The notes under the pieces are model-generated. The model saw only the letters and a program-made list of their open reading frames with translations. It did not search any database and was not told where the DNA came from. This document shows positions 1-13,968 of a DNA stretch of 64,000 nucleotides, in pieces. How positions within the stretch are numbered: the stretch's first letter is position 1; each line of letters opens with the position of its first letter. The stretch comes from Paramecium pentaurelia (Eukaryota; Ciliophora; Oligohymenophorea; Peniculida; Parameciidae). The position numbers were made by a program, and so were the translations under genes. Location of the stretch: positions 332,008 to 396,007 of the forward strand of contig CAJJDO010000104.1 of the NCBI GenBank assembly GCA_905183005.1, given 5' to 3'.

Positions 1-244
1 ATTTCCTGATGAAAACAATAAGTAAATAAAATTATAAATTAGATTGTTAGAAGCAATTAATTTAAAATAATAAGACACTATTGAAGTTTAAATTAATTAA
101 GCATAACTTTTACTTAAAGCATTAAATCAAGGTATATTGTGTATTCAGAGATTCAATACAGATAAATCAATTAATGAAGTGAAATAGCTATTAGAAAATG
201 CAAAATCAGAATTATTAAAATGTTTAGATTAACAATAAAATTGA
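1..244 (+). CDS. C-terminal part of an unidentified protein (partial)
   Basis: An open frame enters from the left edge and ends at TGA 242-244. Read with TAA/TAG as Gln it gives about 80 residues rich in Leu, Gln, Glu and Lys, which looks helical. I do not recognise the family. A GT...AG stretch of about 30 nt near 132-161 could be a stopless intron, so the exact residues there are uncertain. Its stop codon lies only 2 bp from the stop of the convergent gene on the other strand. Confidence 0.5.
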
Positions 245-246
245 AC

Positions 247-1444
247 TCAATTATTATGTGCACCTAAAAGTTCATGTAAACTTTCTTTTTTTTACAATCT
301 GTATATTATTTCAGCTAATAAGGGTGCAACACTCAAAACACTTAATTTGTCTTATAATATTTATTTATCTAATTCTTTAACTTGTATAGTATCAGTTACA
401 TAAATCTTGGATAAATTTGAAATTCCTAAATTTAAAGCAGCTTTTCCTGAAAAAACTGGATGAGTTGCATAGGCCATCACAGATTTAGCTCCTTCCTTTT
501 TCAGAATATCAGCTGCTCTACTTAGTGTATTTCCTGAATCTACTATATCATCTATAATCAGACAATTTTTTCCATTAACATCTCCTACTAGACTAATTTC
601 TGCTTCAGTAACTGGATATTTAGATTTATATATCATAGCCAGTTCTATTAAGAAATATTAATTTATTCTTACTTGTCTTGAGATTTGGGAAGGCTATCTT
701 TAATTCATCCTAAAGTTTTTTTGCTCTTGTTATACCATTAAAATCAGGTGAAACTAAAGTCAAATCATTGGGTGGACTTAATTTTAAGGGATGATTATTA
801 AATTCATGAATGAGTGTTAAATAAGGTGAAAGATTATCTACAGGGACACTTGTAGAAAAAACACCTTAAAGTTGTCCTCGATGCAGATCAATTGAAACAA
901 GATGATCTATACCAGTCTATTCTAACATTCTAGCTATATCTGCAGCTGCAATTGATTAAGTTTTCATTAATTTATGATCTTGTCTTGAATATCCATAATA
1001 AGGAACGATGACTGTTATTTTTTTCACAGATGCTCTTCTTAAAGCACTTATAAATAAAAATAATTCAATTAGATTCTCATTTACAGGAGGACATGTAGAT
1101 TAAATGATAAATACATTTCTTCCTCTTACATTATCTAAAACCTAACCATTATAAATAACTTAACTTAAATATTGCATTCTCCATCAGCAAATCTCTATAA
1201 AATTGCTTTTCCAAGAGGTACACCTAAGCATTATGCCACCTCATTAGCCAATTATGTATTAGAATTACCACTAAAAATTATTGTTTGTGGTCTAATGTAT
1301 ATTATCAAAATAATTTTACTCAATCTTGTATTATTTCTAATTACTATAGACTTTTGAATAGGAGTCTTCTCTATTGTGAGTAGATAATTTAATCAATGAA
1401 GATTTATATAGGAATGGAAAAATAAGATATCTCAAATTTTTCAT
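247..1444 (-). CDS. Ribose-phosphate pyrophosphokinase (PRPP synthetase)
   Basis: Makes PRPP from ribose-5-phosphate and ATP for nucleotide, His and Trp pathways. The predicted protein is 372 aa. Visible family motifs are IIFSGNSN near the start of the domain, RFADGE, the flexible-loop region SRQDH, DLHRGQL, and the PRPP-binding loop IIDDIVDSGNTL at about residues 270-281; the C-terminus has SVAPLLAE. Three introns fit exactly: 1292-1319 (28 nt), 1142-1164 (23 nt) and 645-672 (28 nt). The start ATG was chosen because it is the first that splices in frame into the conserved domain. About 42 residues precede the conserved core, begin MKNLRYLIFP and may be a targeting signal (inference). It ends convergently with the gene to its left with only 2 bp between stop codons. 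Confidence 0.93.
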
Positions 1445-1646
1445 TTTAATTACTTAAAAGATATGAATAAATATTTAGATGTAAATTTATAAAAATAATC
1501 TATAAAATGATACTTTTGAATATATTTAAACATTAAATATAACGATGATAATGATGAGATTAGTTACTTTCAATAGAGAAATCATAATTATTTATAATTT
1601 ATCTCAATATTAATATATTATATCATATACTGAGAATAATCTATAA

Positions 1647-4600
1647 TCATAATAAATATTAGCCAACCGATTTTATTTTGTCAGTTGTTTATAATACCAT
1701 GTCTAATTTCTTAGGATCTACTCTGTAAGTACTTATCATCAATTTTGTGCTTTATTTCTTAGTTTTTTTTCTCTTATACGTTGTTTTGGGTAATATTCCT
1801 CTTTAATGATCAATTGAATATTATCGATCTTTTTCTGTTGGAAAATCAAGATCGCATTGATTAACCTGCAAATTACTTTATTTATATTACTTCTTTATCA
1901 TATTAAGAATTAAAAGATTAGAACAATTTTAACATTTCTGTTTCTTATTTAAATTCTTTAATTCTATTCATTTATTTTTCTATTTCTACTGGATCTAATT
2001 TACTTAAAAATTTCAAATTCCTTTTTATTGGAGAATTGATATCTTATGAAAATGCCTTCTATTAACCTGGAAAAGATGTTTAAACTTAATCTTCAAATTT
2101 TAAAAACTAAATCTTATTTGAATCATCTTTTCCCAATAATTTCAACTTTTATTCTGAAAGGTGTCCCAATTCATCATAACAATTATCTAAATTATTATTA
2201 AATATTAATTCTTATTTTGCTGCATTTTAAATTTGTTCTTAACGTTACTTGTCTAATAAATAATATTTAATATAATACATAACATAATCTAATATTTCAC
2301 ATCTTGATCTGCTATTGATTCTAATTGATTAATTAACTATTCAATAATAGCACGCTTTTATGATAATGGCATATCATCAGGAATCTTATATTACTCCATT
2401 AATTCCCTTTCATATTTCATTTTTTCAAGTTATTTCTAATATTCCATTTATCTTTATCTTTCTTTTTCTTGTTATTCAATTTTTTTTGGCTAATTTAAAT
2501 TAAATTTAGTCATACATCATGAGGTGAATTTTAATTTGAAGATTTACGTCTAGCAAAATTTAAAGCAGCTGCTGCAACAGGTAATTTGAGTTACTTTGTA
2601 TTTTTGACTGCCTTTGATCTATTTGATTTCTCACCTTAAGAAGATTCTATTGTTAATTTACTTTCAGGTTAGCTTTCATCTGATCTTTATTATTACTATT
2701 ATTATTACTCTCTTACTAAAGTCTTTTATTTAGATGATGATTTATTATTTTTAGTACTATTTTATGTATTATTAATTGGAATCAACATCCTAGATTAAGT
2801 TTAATTGGTTGAAAATTGATTTGATTATAAAGGTATTTAAGAATGTGATGCTTAATTTCTATCTGATGGAGATATTTATTATCTTTGTTAAGAATGAAAT
2901 TAAGATGCACTTTATTATTTTTGATCTTCCAATTTTAGATTGTTGAAAGATGGTGTAATATGTTATTGATTAGGCATTCTATATATAGGAGAACATTCTA
3001 TTGATTCTTCAATAATTACATTATTGGTATTTTATGTAGGTTCACATTAATTTACCTATATATTTATTTATTGACTTTAATTTGAATAATGTTCATCATC
3101 ATGCATAATTGATGTCATACTAATTTATTACATCAATTATATCTATTGATATTTTTATGATTATTAATCAATATTATCATGAGTCTAAAATTATGGATAA
3201 TCTTATTATATATTTGCTTCAATATGAGTAGTAGCAGGTCTAATAGCATTTAAATGAGAATGTAATTTCTCTTATTTTTATAAAGATTGATCTAATGATG
3301 AAATTTAAGACTCCTCTTTAGATATGGAATTTTATTATTAATATTATTAAATTTCTGTTATTTTTTATTCATTTGATTACAAAGTTTTTAATTTTGTTTT
3401 TGTTGATTTACCTGATTGTAATGTTCGAGAAGATTATGGAGGAGATAGAAAAATAGGGTTTTTTTATACTTCATCAACCTTTGGACTCATTAAATTATTG
3501 CTCTATTCACTCTTTATTATTGTTTCATCTTACTTAATATATTCAGATTTCTATTATTATATATTTTTATCTTATTTGTTTTACTTTAAATACATTTGTT
3601 CTTGATTTTTATCTAAACATTTTGCACTCTAAATTGTTTGTTACTTTTATTTAACATCCTTATCCAAAAAAGGTAATTCTGTTTGAGTACCATATGTTAT
3701 TTATTTCAACCTATCACTTTAAGTCATAGGTCTTCTTTATGAACTAAAATCATCATCATTACTATAATATTTTTATAATTTCTCTTTTAAATCCATTTTA
3801 CTAGAATCACTACCCATAGGAAAATTTTAAGATTGTTTTCTAGAATAACTTTATGCTTAAGAATATTATGGATTAATTGATTCACTTATTAAATTAGAAT
3901 CTACAATCTCTATCTTGGATTAACCATTCATATTTTATAAATTCAATTAAGGTTCCAAATATGGTTGATTATGTTTTTAACCTATGTTTTCATAACTTTT
4001 ATTTCCTTTAATTGATTAATCGTTGAAATTATTTTTATAATTTTTACCTAATTATTTTGTAAAATCTTCTTATTTTTCTATCTCCCCATCTTAACTTACN
4101 TTCTTCAATAATTACATTATTGGTATTTTATGTAGGTTCACATTAATTTACCTATATATTTATTTATTGACTTTAATTTGAATAATGTTCATCATCATGC
4201 ATAATTGATGTCATACTAATTTATTACATCAATTATATCTATTGATATTTTTATGATTATTAATCAATATTATCATGAGTCTAAAATTATGGATAATCTT
4301 ATTATATATTTGCTTCAATATGAGTAGTAGCAGGTCTAATAGCATTTAAATGAGAATGTAATTTCTCTTATTTTTATAAAGATTGATCTAATGATGAAAT
4401 TTAAGACTCCTCTTTAGATATGGAATTTTATTATTAATATTATTAAATTTCTGTTATTTTTTATTCATTTGATTACAAAGTTTTTAATTTTGTTTTTGTT
4501 GATTTACCTGATTGTAATGTTCGAGAAGATTATGGAGGAGATAGAAAAATAGGGTTTTTTTATACTTCATCAACCTTTGGACTCATTAAATTATTGCTCT

Positions 4601-5831
4601 ATTCACTCTTTATTATTGTTTCATCTTACTTAATATATTCAGATTTCTATTATTATATATTTTTATCTTATTTGTTTTACTTTAAATACATTTGTTCTTG
4701 ATTTTTATCTAAACATTTTGCACTCTAAATTGTTTGTTACTTTTATTTAACATCCTTATCCAAAAAAGGTAATTCTGTTTGAGTACCATATGTTATTTAT
4801 TTCAACCTATCACTTTAAGTCATAGGTCTTCTTTATGAACTAAAATCATCATCATTACTATAATATTTTTATAATTTCTCTTTTAAATCCATTTTACTAG
4901 AATCACTACCCATAGGAAAATTTTAAGATTGTTTTCTAGAATAACTTTATGCTTAAGAATATTATGGATTAATTGATTCACTTATTAAATTAGAATCTAC
5001 AATCTCTATCTTGGATTAACCATTCATATTTTATAAATTCAATTAAGGTTCCAAATATGGTTGATTATGTTTTTAACCTATGTTTTCATAACTTTTATTT
5101 CCTTTAATTGATTAATCGTTGAAATTATTTTTATAATTTTTACCTAATTATTTTGTAAAATCTTCTTATTTTTCTATCTCCCCATCTTAACTTACAATAT
5201 TGATAGTAGGCTTCTAATTTCTATTCTTAAAATTACTATCGATAGCTGTAAACTATTTTTAAATTGACAATTCTTTTAGTTGATTATCAGCTTAAGTACT
5301 ATTAGGACTATTCAGTTAAAATGGATTAATAACTCTTGTTGTTGTTGAATCATTCTATTGATAACTTCCATTAGTAAGTAATCTATGCCCATCTTGATTA
5401 CTTGTTTTATCTAATCTAAATCTTCTACTTTTAACCGATTGTGGTTGAGCATAGAATTGAGTTTCTATTTCAGTTGTTTACTATTCTTTATTATCTTACT
5501 TCTTCTTACTAGATAAACATATATAGTTTTTTCTTGAATCTATTGATTATGAAACGACAGTTCTAATTTCATAATTTATTTTAAGATCTTTGATTGGTGT
5601 TTAATTCTTCAATAGATTTCTTTTAATTGTTCCCAAGATTTATTAATGTAATGGTTAAATCAACTTTTTTTCCTTTTGCTTTTTCTATAATAATTCACAA
5701 AATTAAGCTTGATCAACAAAAGATATTGAAGATAAGAAACCTGCTAAGACCCTTTCAACTATAGTTAAAATAAAGAGTTCTTCTCTTTAAATATTCCTTT
5801 TATTATTCAACTCAAATTCATAAGTTTTCAT
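1647..5831 (-). CDS. Large Gln/Asn/Ser-rich protein, function unknown; gene interrupted by assembly duplication
   Basis: If the two copies of the 1095-bp duplication around the N at 4100 are collapsed to one, a single gene of 1003 codons results, with introns at 2490-2515 (26 nt), 2253-2278 (26 nt) and 1866-1890 (25 nt). The N-terminal ~130 residues are ordered and begin MKTYEFELNN. The middle ~550 residues are low-complexity Gln/Asn/Ser/Lys, much of the Gln encoded by TAA. The C-terminal ~250 residues look helical, with a charged coiled-coil-like stretch before a basic tail. No catalytic motif was recognised. As sequenced, the 1096-base insertion (copy plus N) shifts the frame, which argues it is not real. 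Confidence 0.65.
3005..4099. repeat. Left copy of 1095-bp exact direct duplication
   Basis: These bases are repeated, identically as far as I compared, at 4101-5195, with one N between. The duplication is inside the Gln/Asn-rich gene and breaks its frame. The most likely cause is two overlapping contig ends joined without merging. Confidence 0.9.
4100..4100. other. Single N: contig join
   Basis: The one ambiguous base sits exactly between the two copies of the 1095-bp duplication, as expected of a scaffold join. Confidence 0.9.
4101..5195. repeat. Right copy of 1095-bp exact direct duplication
   Basis: Same sequence as 3005-4099, offset 1096 bp. With one copy removed, the minus-strand reading frame runs through the junction without a break. 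Confidence 0.9.
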
Positions 5832-6346
5832 TTTATATTATTATTTTTTTATTAAAATTTATTTGATGAAAATACATTATAAAAAAGAAAATAACTAAAG
5901 TTGACCTTTTAAATCAGATTACTCTATAAAGATTCATAAAATTGTTAATAAATTAGTGAATAGTATAATTTGAAATAGGTGAACTGTTTAAATATATTTT
6001 TTTTAATTTAAATGAAAATAAATACATCTGGAAATAAAAAAATAGAATATTCTCTAACAAAATAAGTTAATTTATTTATTTGTAGACATCTATTTTAAAG
6101 GAAATTGATAATACATTATATAAATAATTATTAGATTATATAATATTTTATATGGGATTTAGAATGTTGGTGTCCTCCACTTTTTCTAGAATTTCATTAA
6201 AGGATTATACAATATATTTAATACATTATTAGATAATTTTAATTATTAATTACATTAGATAATGATTAATTTATTTAGATATTATTCAAAAGAATATGTT
6301 AAAAAAAAAATAAATAACAAAAATTAATATAATTATTATATTTAAT
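5832..6346. other. Intergenic, AT-rich
   Basis: Lies between two divergent starts and presumably holds both promoters. No gene or RNA was recognised. A more GC-rich patch near 6160-6200 is conspicuous but short. Confidence 0.6.
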
Positions 6347-6804
6347 ATGGATCATTTTGAATAACCATCAGCAAAATTGCTTTATCTTATTAATGAAATG
6401 AATAGACTGAATATGATCACACAATTAGAGAAATGCACTTTGAAATGTAAGTATAGGTTGTGATAGTAGAGTTTGTTTTGTAGGAGCATTAAGGAATATA
6501 TGATCTTTTAAAATAATATCCAAAGAGTGACACAGAACTTGATTTGGCTGAGGCAATAATAATCTTATTGAGAGGAGCTCCAAATTCAGAGTGTAATAAT
6601 TAATTATTAATGTAGAATAATAAGTTTAGGATGACAGTGAATATTAAGCGGATTTGTAAATATAAGAAGATGTAAGAAATAACTGAATATTAATTAAAGC
6701 TTTAATCTCCTTTGGGTAATCAACTAATGTGGAGAAAGAAGGGACAATAGAAAAAAAATAAACATCAGGACAACAAGCCATTTGAATTGAATAAAATACA
6801 ATGA
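6347..6804 (+). CDS. Small helical protein, unknown
   Basis: A 144-aa protein with one 23-nt intron (about 6450-6472); without splicing an in-frame TGA would stop translation. The protein begins MDHFEQPSAK, has a moderately hydrophobic central helix and a very basic Lys/Gln-rich C-terminal third. No family was recognised. It converges on the surface-antigen-like gene with about 50 bp between stop codons. Confidence 0.6.
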
Positions 6805-6854
6805 GTTAGTTTCACAGAAATAGATATATAATATATATATATTCATATAAATTG

Positions 6855-9800
6855 TCAATCCAATAAATATAATCCAATAAAGATCATAGCTATTTATGAA
6901 TATGAGGATGAAGTTGTAATTGTAATATTGGCAGCCTCAATTTATGGAGTGACAGTATCAATAACAATTTTACTAGGAAGTCCAGAATTGCATCTTTCAA
7001 GTTTAGAATCCCAATAACATTGAGATGTAGCACTTTATCTGGCTTCACAATTTTTTTAATCTAATTTAGCACAAATGATCAAACACATCTTTGATCCTGA
7101 ATGCCATATACATTTATCAGGGAACAAAGCTATATAATATAGAAAACAAAGTATACCACAAGAGTCTTCAACATATTAAGCACATTAAATGGAATTACAT
7201 TTATTATTACTATAATAACAATTTCCACTATATTTTGAACATTCACATCTATCTACAACATCTTCACATCTTAAACATTGAAAATCTTAAGAGAGTATAC
7301 AAACATGATCATTAATTTCAGTACCAACACAATTAATTTTGCTAGATCCCAAAGGTCTAATTAATAAATAATATGTATACTTGCATTAATTATGAGAACA
7401 TTCATATGAATCTGCATATTAATAAGCTCGTTACCAATAGCATTGATTTCCCATGATCTTGGCAGTATTACAATCCTTTTTCAAATTATCTGGATTATCA
7501 TAATACATTTATAATTTATAACAAGAATCTAAACCAATACATAATCCATTAAACCAAAAGCAAGTACCATCTTCATAGGTACCCATACATTATTCCTTTT
7601 TAGTAAATGTTTAACATAATCTTTAAGCACAATAAGAACCAGTCCAATAACAAGATCCATTACATTAAGCATCTGTTAAATTATCTATACATTATTTAAT
7701 TCTACAAACATCATTAACATATGGTTGACAATATTATCCATTTATTAAATATTTAGTACAATCAGTTACATTTCTAACTTCATTACATGTTTTAGCTCCA
7801 CGACATGTATTTTTAGATGTTACATAACAATATTAATTATTCATAGTAACATTGGTACAATTAGAAGTTGATAAATCTGAACAGAGTTTTGCTCTACATT
7901 TTTAAGAAGTATCATCCCATAAACACTATTATGATTATATTTTGCATGTTGTATAATCATAATCTGCACAAAATTTAACTCCTTATAATATGGATGAACA
8001 TGTACAATATTTTTCATCTTTATGCCATTTACATACACTAAGAGAATTACATCCAAATTCATTGATTCCTGGACTTGAACATAAATCATAATTATAAACA
8101 GAAACACATTTATTATTTAATTTGCTAAATTTACAAAGTTAAGTAGAATCTGAAATATCTGCACATACTTAAGGTGATACATTAATTAATTATCTGCATT
8201 AAGATGATGTTGGTTAATAAATTTAACATTACCCATTTAAATAAATACATTTTTCTAAAGTTATCATTGTACAAGCTATATCATTAAGACCTGGAGAGTT
8301 ACATTTTGCAACTAATAGATCAATTTAAGTAGTACAACCTTTACCTGTATGTCTGCAAGGTAATCCTCCAAATGAAATCATTTAACAACTCATTACTGAA
8401 GAATATTCAGCAGTTGAAAATGTACCATAATCTCCACAAGATGTGACACCTGTAATTATATTTTATGGCATGCATTTATTATTTAACCATTAACATGAAT
8501 TTGTAATTTATTAAACACAAGCTTCTTAACTTAAACTATCTGTACATTATTATTAATTAGTAGCATCAATACAATTAAAATTATTCCAAGTACATTTTAA
8601 AGATGGTACTTATTCACAAACACCAGCAGATACTTTTAAATAATCTGAACATTTAATCTTACCATTAAATTAAGTAAAAGGAACACATTTAGATCCATTC
8701 CAAGTACATGCTCCAGCCTTTGTTTATAAACATCCATAATAATTTAAACCAGGAGTATCACATAAATCAACTAATGGATCAGATTATATACAACCATCAG
8801 TTCCAAATTTAACTCCAATTGGATTAGTTATTTTACTATTTGGTTAACCATCAATTGTATATGTTTTTGTACAAGTGTTTGAATTTACATTTGAATATTT
8901 ACCAAGAGGGAATCCATCATCCTTTAATGTAGAACACTACTATCCTAACCAAATACAAAACTATCCTGGAGTTGTAATAGCAACACAAGTGAAAACATTT
9001 ATTGTATCTGTACATAATGTATTTTATGGATCTGCATATTAACATTTATTATCCTTATAAATGCACAATTAAATAGGTTCATCATTCAATACTGCTTCAC
9101 AAGCTCTTATATTAATATCATCTTAACATCTTGAGACATTCGAATCAACTGAATAACACTCTCCTTCCCACCATTCAGTCAACTCTCCTTCATTTTATGG
9201 TGATAAACATAAAGTTCTTTAAGAATTAGCAACCTATTTATAAGTAAGATTTTTAGCTAAAGTGAGATCAGTCTATGATTTACAAATTGAATCAATATCC
9301 CAATAGCAGTATTTTTCATCTGGAAGAGATTTACATCCAAAAGGTGATACTGCTTCGCTACATTCTGTAGGTATGCTTGTATCAGATGTACATTTTAAAG
9401 TATCTTTTTTCAAATAACAACCCTCCCAATAGCATAGTTCAGCTGAAACTATTGCTTCAACCTCTGATTCTGGTGTATCATTTGAAACACATTTAATTTC
9501 AGTTTCATCTTCAGAGTCTTTGCATAATAAACTATCTAAATCCCATTAACAAAAAAGGGATCCTGTCAAACAAGCATATTATGTATAATTATCTGAACAT
9601 ACCTTTGCTTTCACAAGATTTTAAATACATTTAGATTTTTCAAATTTGCAATCAGCTTTAACATTCTTGCAATCTAATGAATCAGTTGTAGATTTGCAGC
9701 TAACAGCAACTATTTCTTCACATAATTTTGATGTTTCATTTTATGCACATATTTTGGTATCAATAGATGCCCATACACTTCCACAAGTATATGAACTGTA

Positions 9801-12800
9801 TTCATAATTAGGATTGTTATATTCTAAACACTCTACATTTGGAGCAATTAGACAAAGTGAATTAACTTTATCCCAAACACACCAACTCTATACCTACATA
9901 CAATTATCACTGCTAGTGGCATATTAACAAGAACTATCTATCTTTTTACACTAAAACAAAGGTTTTTCAACATAAGCATCTCCCTAAATAACATAATAAA
10001 ACTAATTGAATTCACAACTATTCTCTTGTAAACAATTTTACTCATTTTATCCAATATTGCATTCAGCATACTAGGTTGGAGTTGAAATACATTGATGAGT
10101 AATTTTATTATATTTACATTTTTCACCTTCTTTCTATATTTTTGCACAAGAAACAGCATTCACATTATCTGTATATGTTGTACATATATCATTATCAAGA
10201 TCTTAAGTTAAGGGATTACATGAACCACCAACAAATGAACAAGATTCACCAGCAACTTTATAACAGGCTTTTTCATTATCATTTGCATCTGCACATTTAT
10301 AATCCTTAACATTTGAACTTTTAATCAGAATACATTTATTATCAACGAAAACACAAGGTTAACTAACGGCTTTACAAGTGGTTGCATCGAAAGCTTCACT
10401 ACATTTATCTGGATTATAACATTTTTTTTCAGTATCATCCCATTAACAATTTTAATCATTTGTAGTAACTTATAGACATAAATCTTTATTTGCTTATTTA
10501 CACATTATTTAATCTAGAATTGTAGGTTTATCAGCATCTTCTAATTTCAAACATTAAAATAAAGTAGTATTAAAGTAACAATTTTATCCTTCAGTTTTTG
10601 CAACACAAGCATGTAAATTGGGAAACTTACCTGAAAAACAATTAGCTTCGTCACCAAGAGTATGTACATATTAAATACATTTATTTTTTGTATCGGTAGG
10701 TCCTGGTTTAGTACAAAATGAATATTCACTTATGTAATATTCTACATCATTTTCATAACCAAGACAAGTAATATCATTAACATCTGTTAAATATTCACAT
10801 GATTCATATGTTGGCATCTTAATTTCTTCACATAATCTTTTTAAAGTATTCCATTAACATCTTTATCCCTGAGTAGTTATTGAAAGACAAGCAAATTTAT
10901 TTGGGAATGATTTACCACAATAAATTTTATTTAATTAAGTAGCAGCTGGACTACATTACAAATTTGTTGTATCAAAATAACAAGATAAATCACCTTCTGG
11001 TTCTATAAAAGCACATGCATTTCCATTCAAAACACTATCTTTACCAACTACCAATTATGTACAACTCTTTGCAGTCTTTGTTATACTTGTTGTACATTTA
11101 GTTTATGTCTCATCATATCCACATACTTCTCCTGTAATTAAAGCACAAGCTTTAGCAGTTACATTAACTAGTCCTGAACAAGCAGATGTCACAGATGTTA
11201 GTTATGTACATCCTAAACTTGTCCATTTACATGCTATTGTAGGATCTATTACATCCAAACATCCTCTTTTATTTAATCCTTAAGTGATACAATTTATTGT
11301 AAAGGGAGGTACTAATTCTTTTTGAAATAATTAACATGAGTAATTAGTTGGATTATATTTACAATGTTCTTCTTATCCACTATTTTTAAATGAAACCATT
11401 CTACAAGCAAATTCATTAACTAATTTTAATGATTCACAAGATGTCTAATTTTCAACAACATTAACATTTTAACACATACCAGCTTCTTTACTCCATTAAC
11501 ATGGTCCCATATTACTTTATAAACAACCAATTCTATTCAATCCTCTAGTTGTGCAACTAACTTTTGCAACAGCAATTTTACAATTTCCATCAACCCAATA
11601 ACATGCTGAATCAGTAATTCTCCTACATGCATTCTCATTTACAGATTATAGATTTTCACATGTTTCAAAAAAATCTAATTTTAATACACCACATTTTTTA
11701 TTCTTTTTGTCATATTTACATACCTATCCAACAGCTATTATATTTTAACAAGCTTATTTGTTTAAATTATCACCACATTTAACTGTTGATAAATCAGTAA
11801 TCTATCTACATATTCCATTTACAAATTAACAATTTTCATTAACATTCATACAAGAAAATTAATTTTATCCAAGTAATCCACATTGAGATTTTACACCTTT
11901 AAAAAGACATTAATTATTTTAATATACACAATTATAACTTGAAGAATTACAACTTTTTTAACTTGTAATTACTTAAAGTGATTTTGATCTACATAATTCA
12001 CTACATTTTTATTTTTTTTGATAATAGAAACATTCTTAATCATTTCCAGATTTGTCTACATAATTAATTGCAGCACAAAATGATGGAGAAACAGGTTAAA
12101 TTTTAATATTACAATCTGCCGTACCAGTATATAATTAACATCCATTACTCCAAAAACATGGTTATTTTATATTTGTTATACTAAGACATGCTTCCTTATT
12201 AATATTATCTTGGCATAATAGATTTGAAAAATCTGTTACATTAACACATTAACCATTCTAAAATTTACATTTCATTCCTGGAGTTGTAATATTTTTACAA
12301 GCAGCTGAATTCAAACCAGCAGCAGTACAAGATAATAGATTTAATAAATTAACATCAACTTCAAAGCATCCTGGAATAGCCAACATAGCTTTGTATTTAT
12401 TTAGCATAGCATTATCTGAACCATACTTATCAATTAATTGAATTATGTAAGGAAAAGCACTAGATTAATGAACTACAGAAATTCCTGTGATTGATTGACA
12501 TATTGATATATTGGCTTAATTCATGAATGAAGGGTCAGTTTAAGCTTTTGCTAATTATTCTTAAAATTGTTATCCTGTCATGTCCAAACAAAATCCTTAC
12601 CATTAACAAGGTTTTCCAACAACAGCCAAACATGCTGGTTTTGAAAGAGATGAAGAACAAGATGTTGAACCTGTAATTTCACGACAATATCCAGAAAACC
12701 GACCTATTATATTATTAAATTTGTTACAATAAGCCCAATCCTAGTTCGGATATTACAATTAATTAATGCATGCTAATCTATTGAGTGTTGCAGAACATCC

Positions 12801-13002
12801 AATATTATTGGATTCTGTTGCTTAACAAGCACTCAAAAAGTCATTCCAAGAACCTTATTTTATTTCAAATTTCATTACATTTTTCAAAAGTTGATGAAAC
12901 ACATCCAACCTCATCGTAAATAAATAGACCACATGGCTTTTATGCTGATATACAGGTCATGATTAGAAATAACAAGCAAAATGTTTGTTGTTATGTAATC
13001 AT
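6855..13002 (-). CDS. Paramecium surface (immobilisation) antigen-like cysteine-rich protein
   Basis: A 2040-aa protein with a single 25-nt intron at 12854-12878; the rest is one open frame. It starts with a signal peptide (MITQQQTFCLLFLIMTCISA). Nearly the whole length is Cys-periodic, with several Cys per 70-80 residues, recurring C-x-W motifs such as CLWDD and many Thr/Ser/Asn. It ends in Thr/Ser-rich sequence followed by a hydrophobic tail (IAMIFIGLYLLD) typical of a GPI-anchor signal. This architecture matches the ciliate surface antigens coating cell and cilia, whose expression is mutually exclusive in Paramecium; known antigens are usually somewhat longer (about 2500 aa). The upstream AUG at 13030 is out of frame, so 13002 was chosen. 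Which serotype or paralogue this is cannot be told. Confidence 0.85.
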
Positions 13003-13968
13003 AATATATTATATAAATAAATGTAATCATAATATATTAAATCAAATGTATATTTAAATGATATAATAATTACATTAGAATCATTAAAAATATTGGAGGC
13101 AATATCTAATTTAATAACTTACAATATTTAATAATAAACAAAATTCAATTCTGAAAAACATTTTTAATATATACAAGTTGTTAAATAAATATCTTATTAT
13201 ATATAATTATTACCATCTATAAAGTAGAAATATAATATTTGAACAATATAAATATACATATAACAATTATTTTTTAATAAAATTTAGAATAATATCTATC
13301 TTTATATAATACTAAAATATTTGAAAATCATTTTTAATTATCTAATAATTGAATAAAGTAGAAAAGTCTTATTATTATATAACAATGTAAATAATACCTA
13401 TAATAAACTTTTAAATATATATCTATTTTAAGTAAATTAAAATTGTAATATATATGCATCAATCTTTATTACTAAAAAAAATATTTGATAATTGATAGAT
13501 ATTTCTATTTTTAATAAATATGAAAGAATAAGAATGAAATTAAATCAATTACTTATGGATTGAAATTTATAGTTGTTTAAAATAGATTGTCTCATTTTTA
13601 TTGGATTCCAAAAATATATTAATTTATAAAATAGTTTACATAATTAACAAAACATCTAGTTATAAAATTGATATTATCATTTAAAGATTAAGGTTTCTAT
13701 TTAATTACCTTATCAAAAAGTATTAAAAATTAAATAAGATTTTATTCCTAAATATTATATTCTTACTATAATTATTATGAAACAAAACAAAAATTTTGAA
13801 GAAAAATGAGTATTTATATAATAATAAAGAGATAAAATTATGTTAATTCAGAAGTGTATGAAAATATTTAATTTATAAAATTTTATTTAATAAAATCTAG
13901 AAAAGTTCAAGTCATAAGGTTTAGATTTAAAAAAAATATTGATAAATAAATTCATTTTAAATATCTTT
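13003..13968. other. Long AT-rich intergenic region upstream of surface antigen and aldolase
   Basis: About 970 bp between divergent starts, longer than most gaps here. A near repeat (gtaatcataatatatta) occurs twice at about 12995-13035. No gene recognised; promoter elements of the antigen gene probably lie here. Confidence 0.5.

Noticed and set aside
1172..1357. Plus-strand ORF over the PRPP synthetase gene
   Set aside because: Antisense to well-conserved minus-strand exons and an intron of that gene.
7091..10729. Several short ORFs on both strands within the surface-antigen-like gene
   Set aside because: All are out-of-frame shadows; the Cys-periodic frame runs through all of them.
12425..12480. 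Apparent frameshift or 17-nt intron in the surface-antigen-like gene
   Set aside because: It came from skipping bases on a first reading. Re-reading base by base gives a continuous frame, and total length minus the 25-nt intron divides by three.
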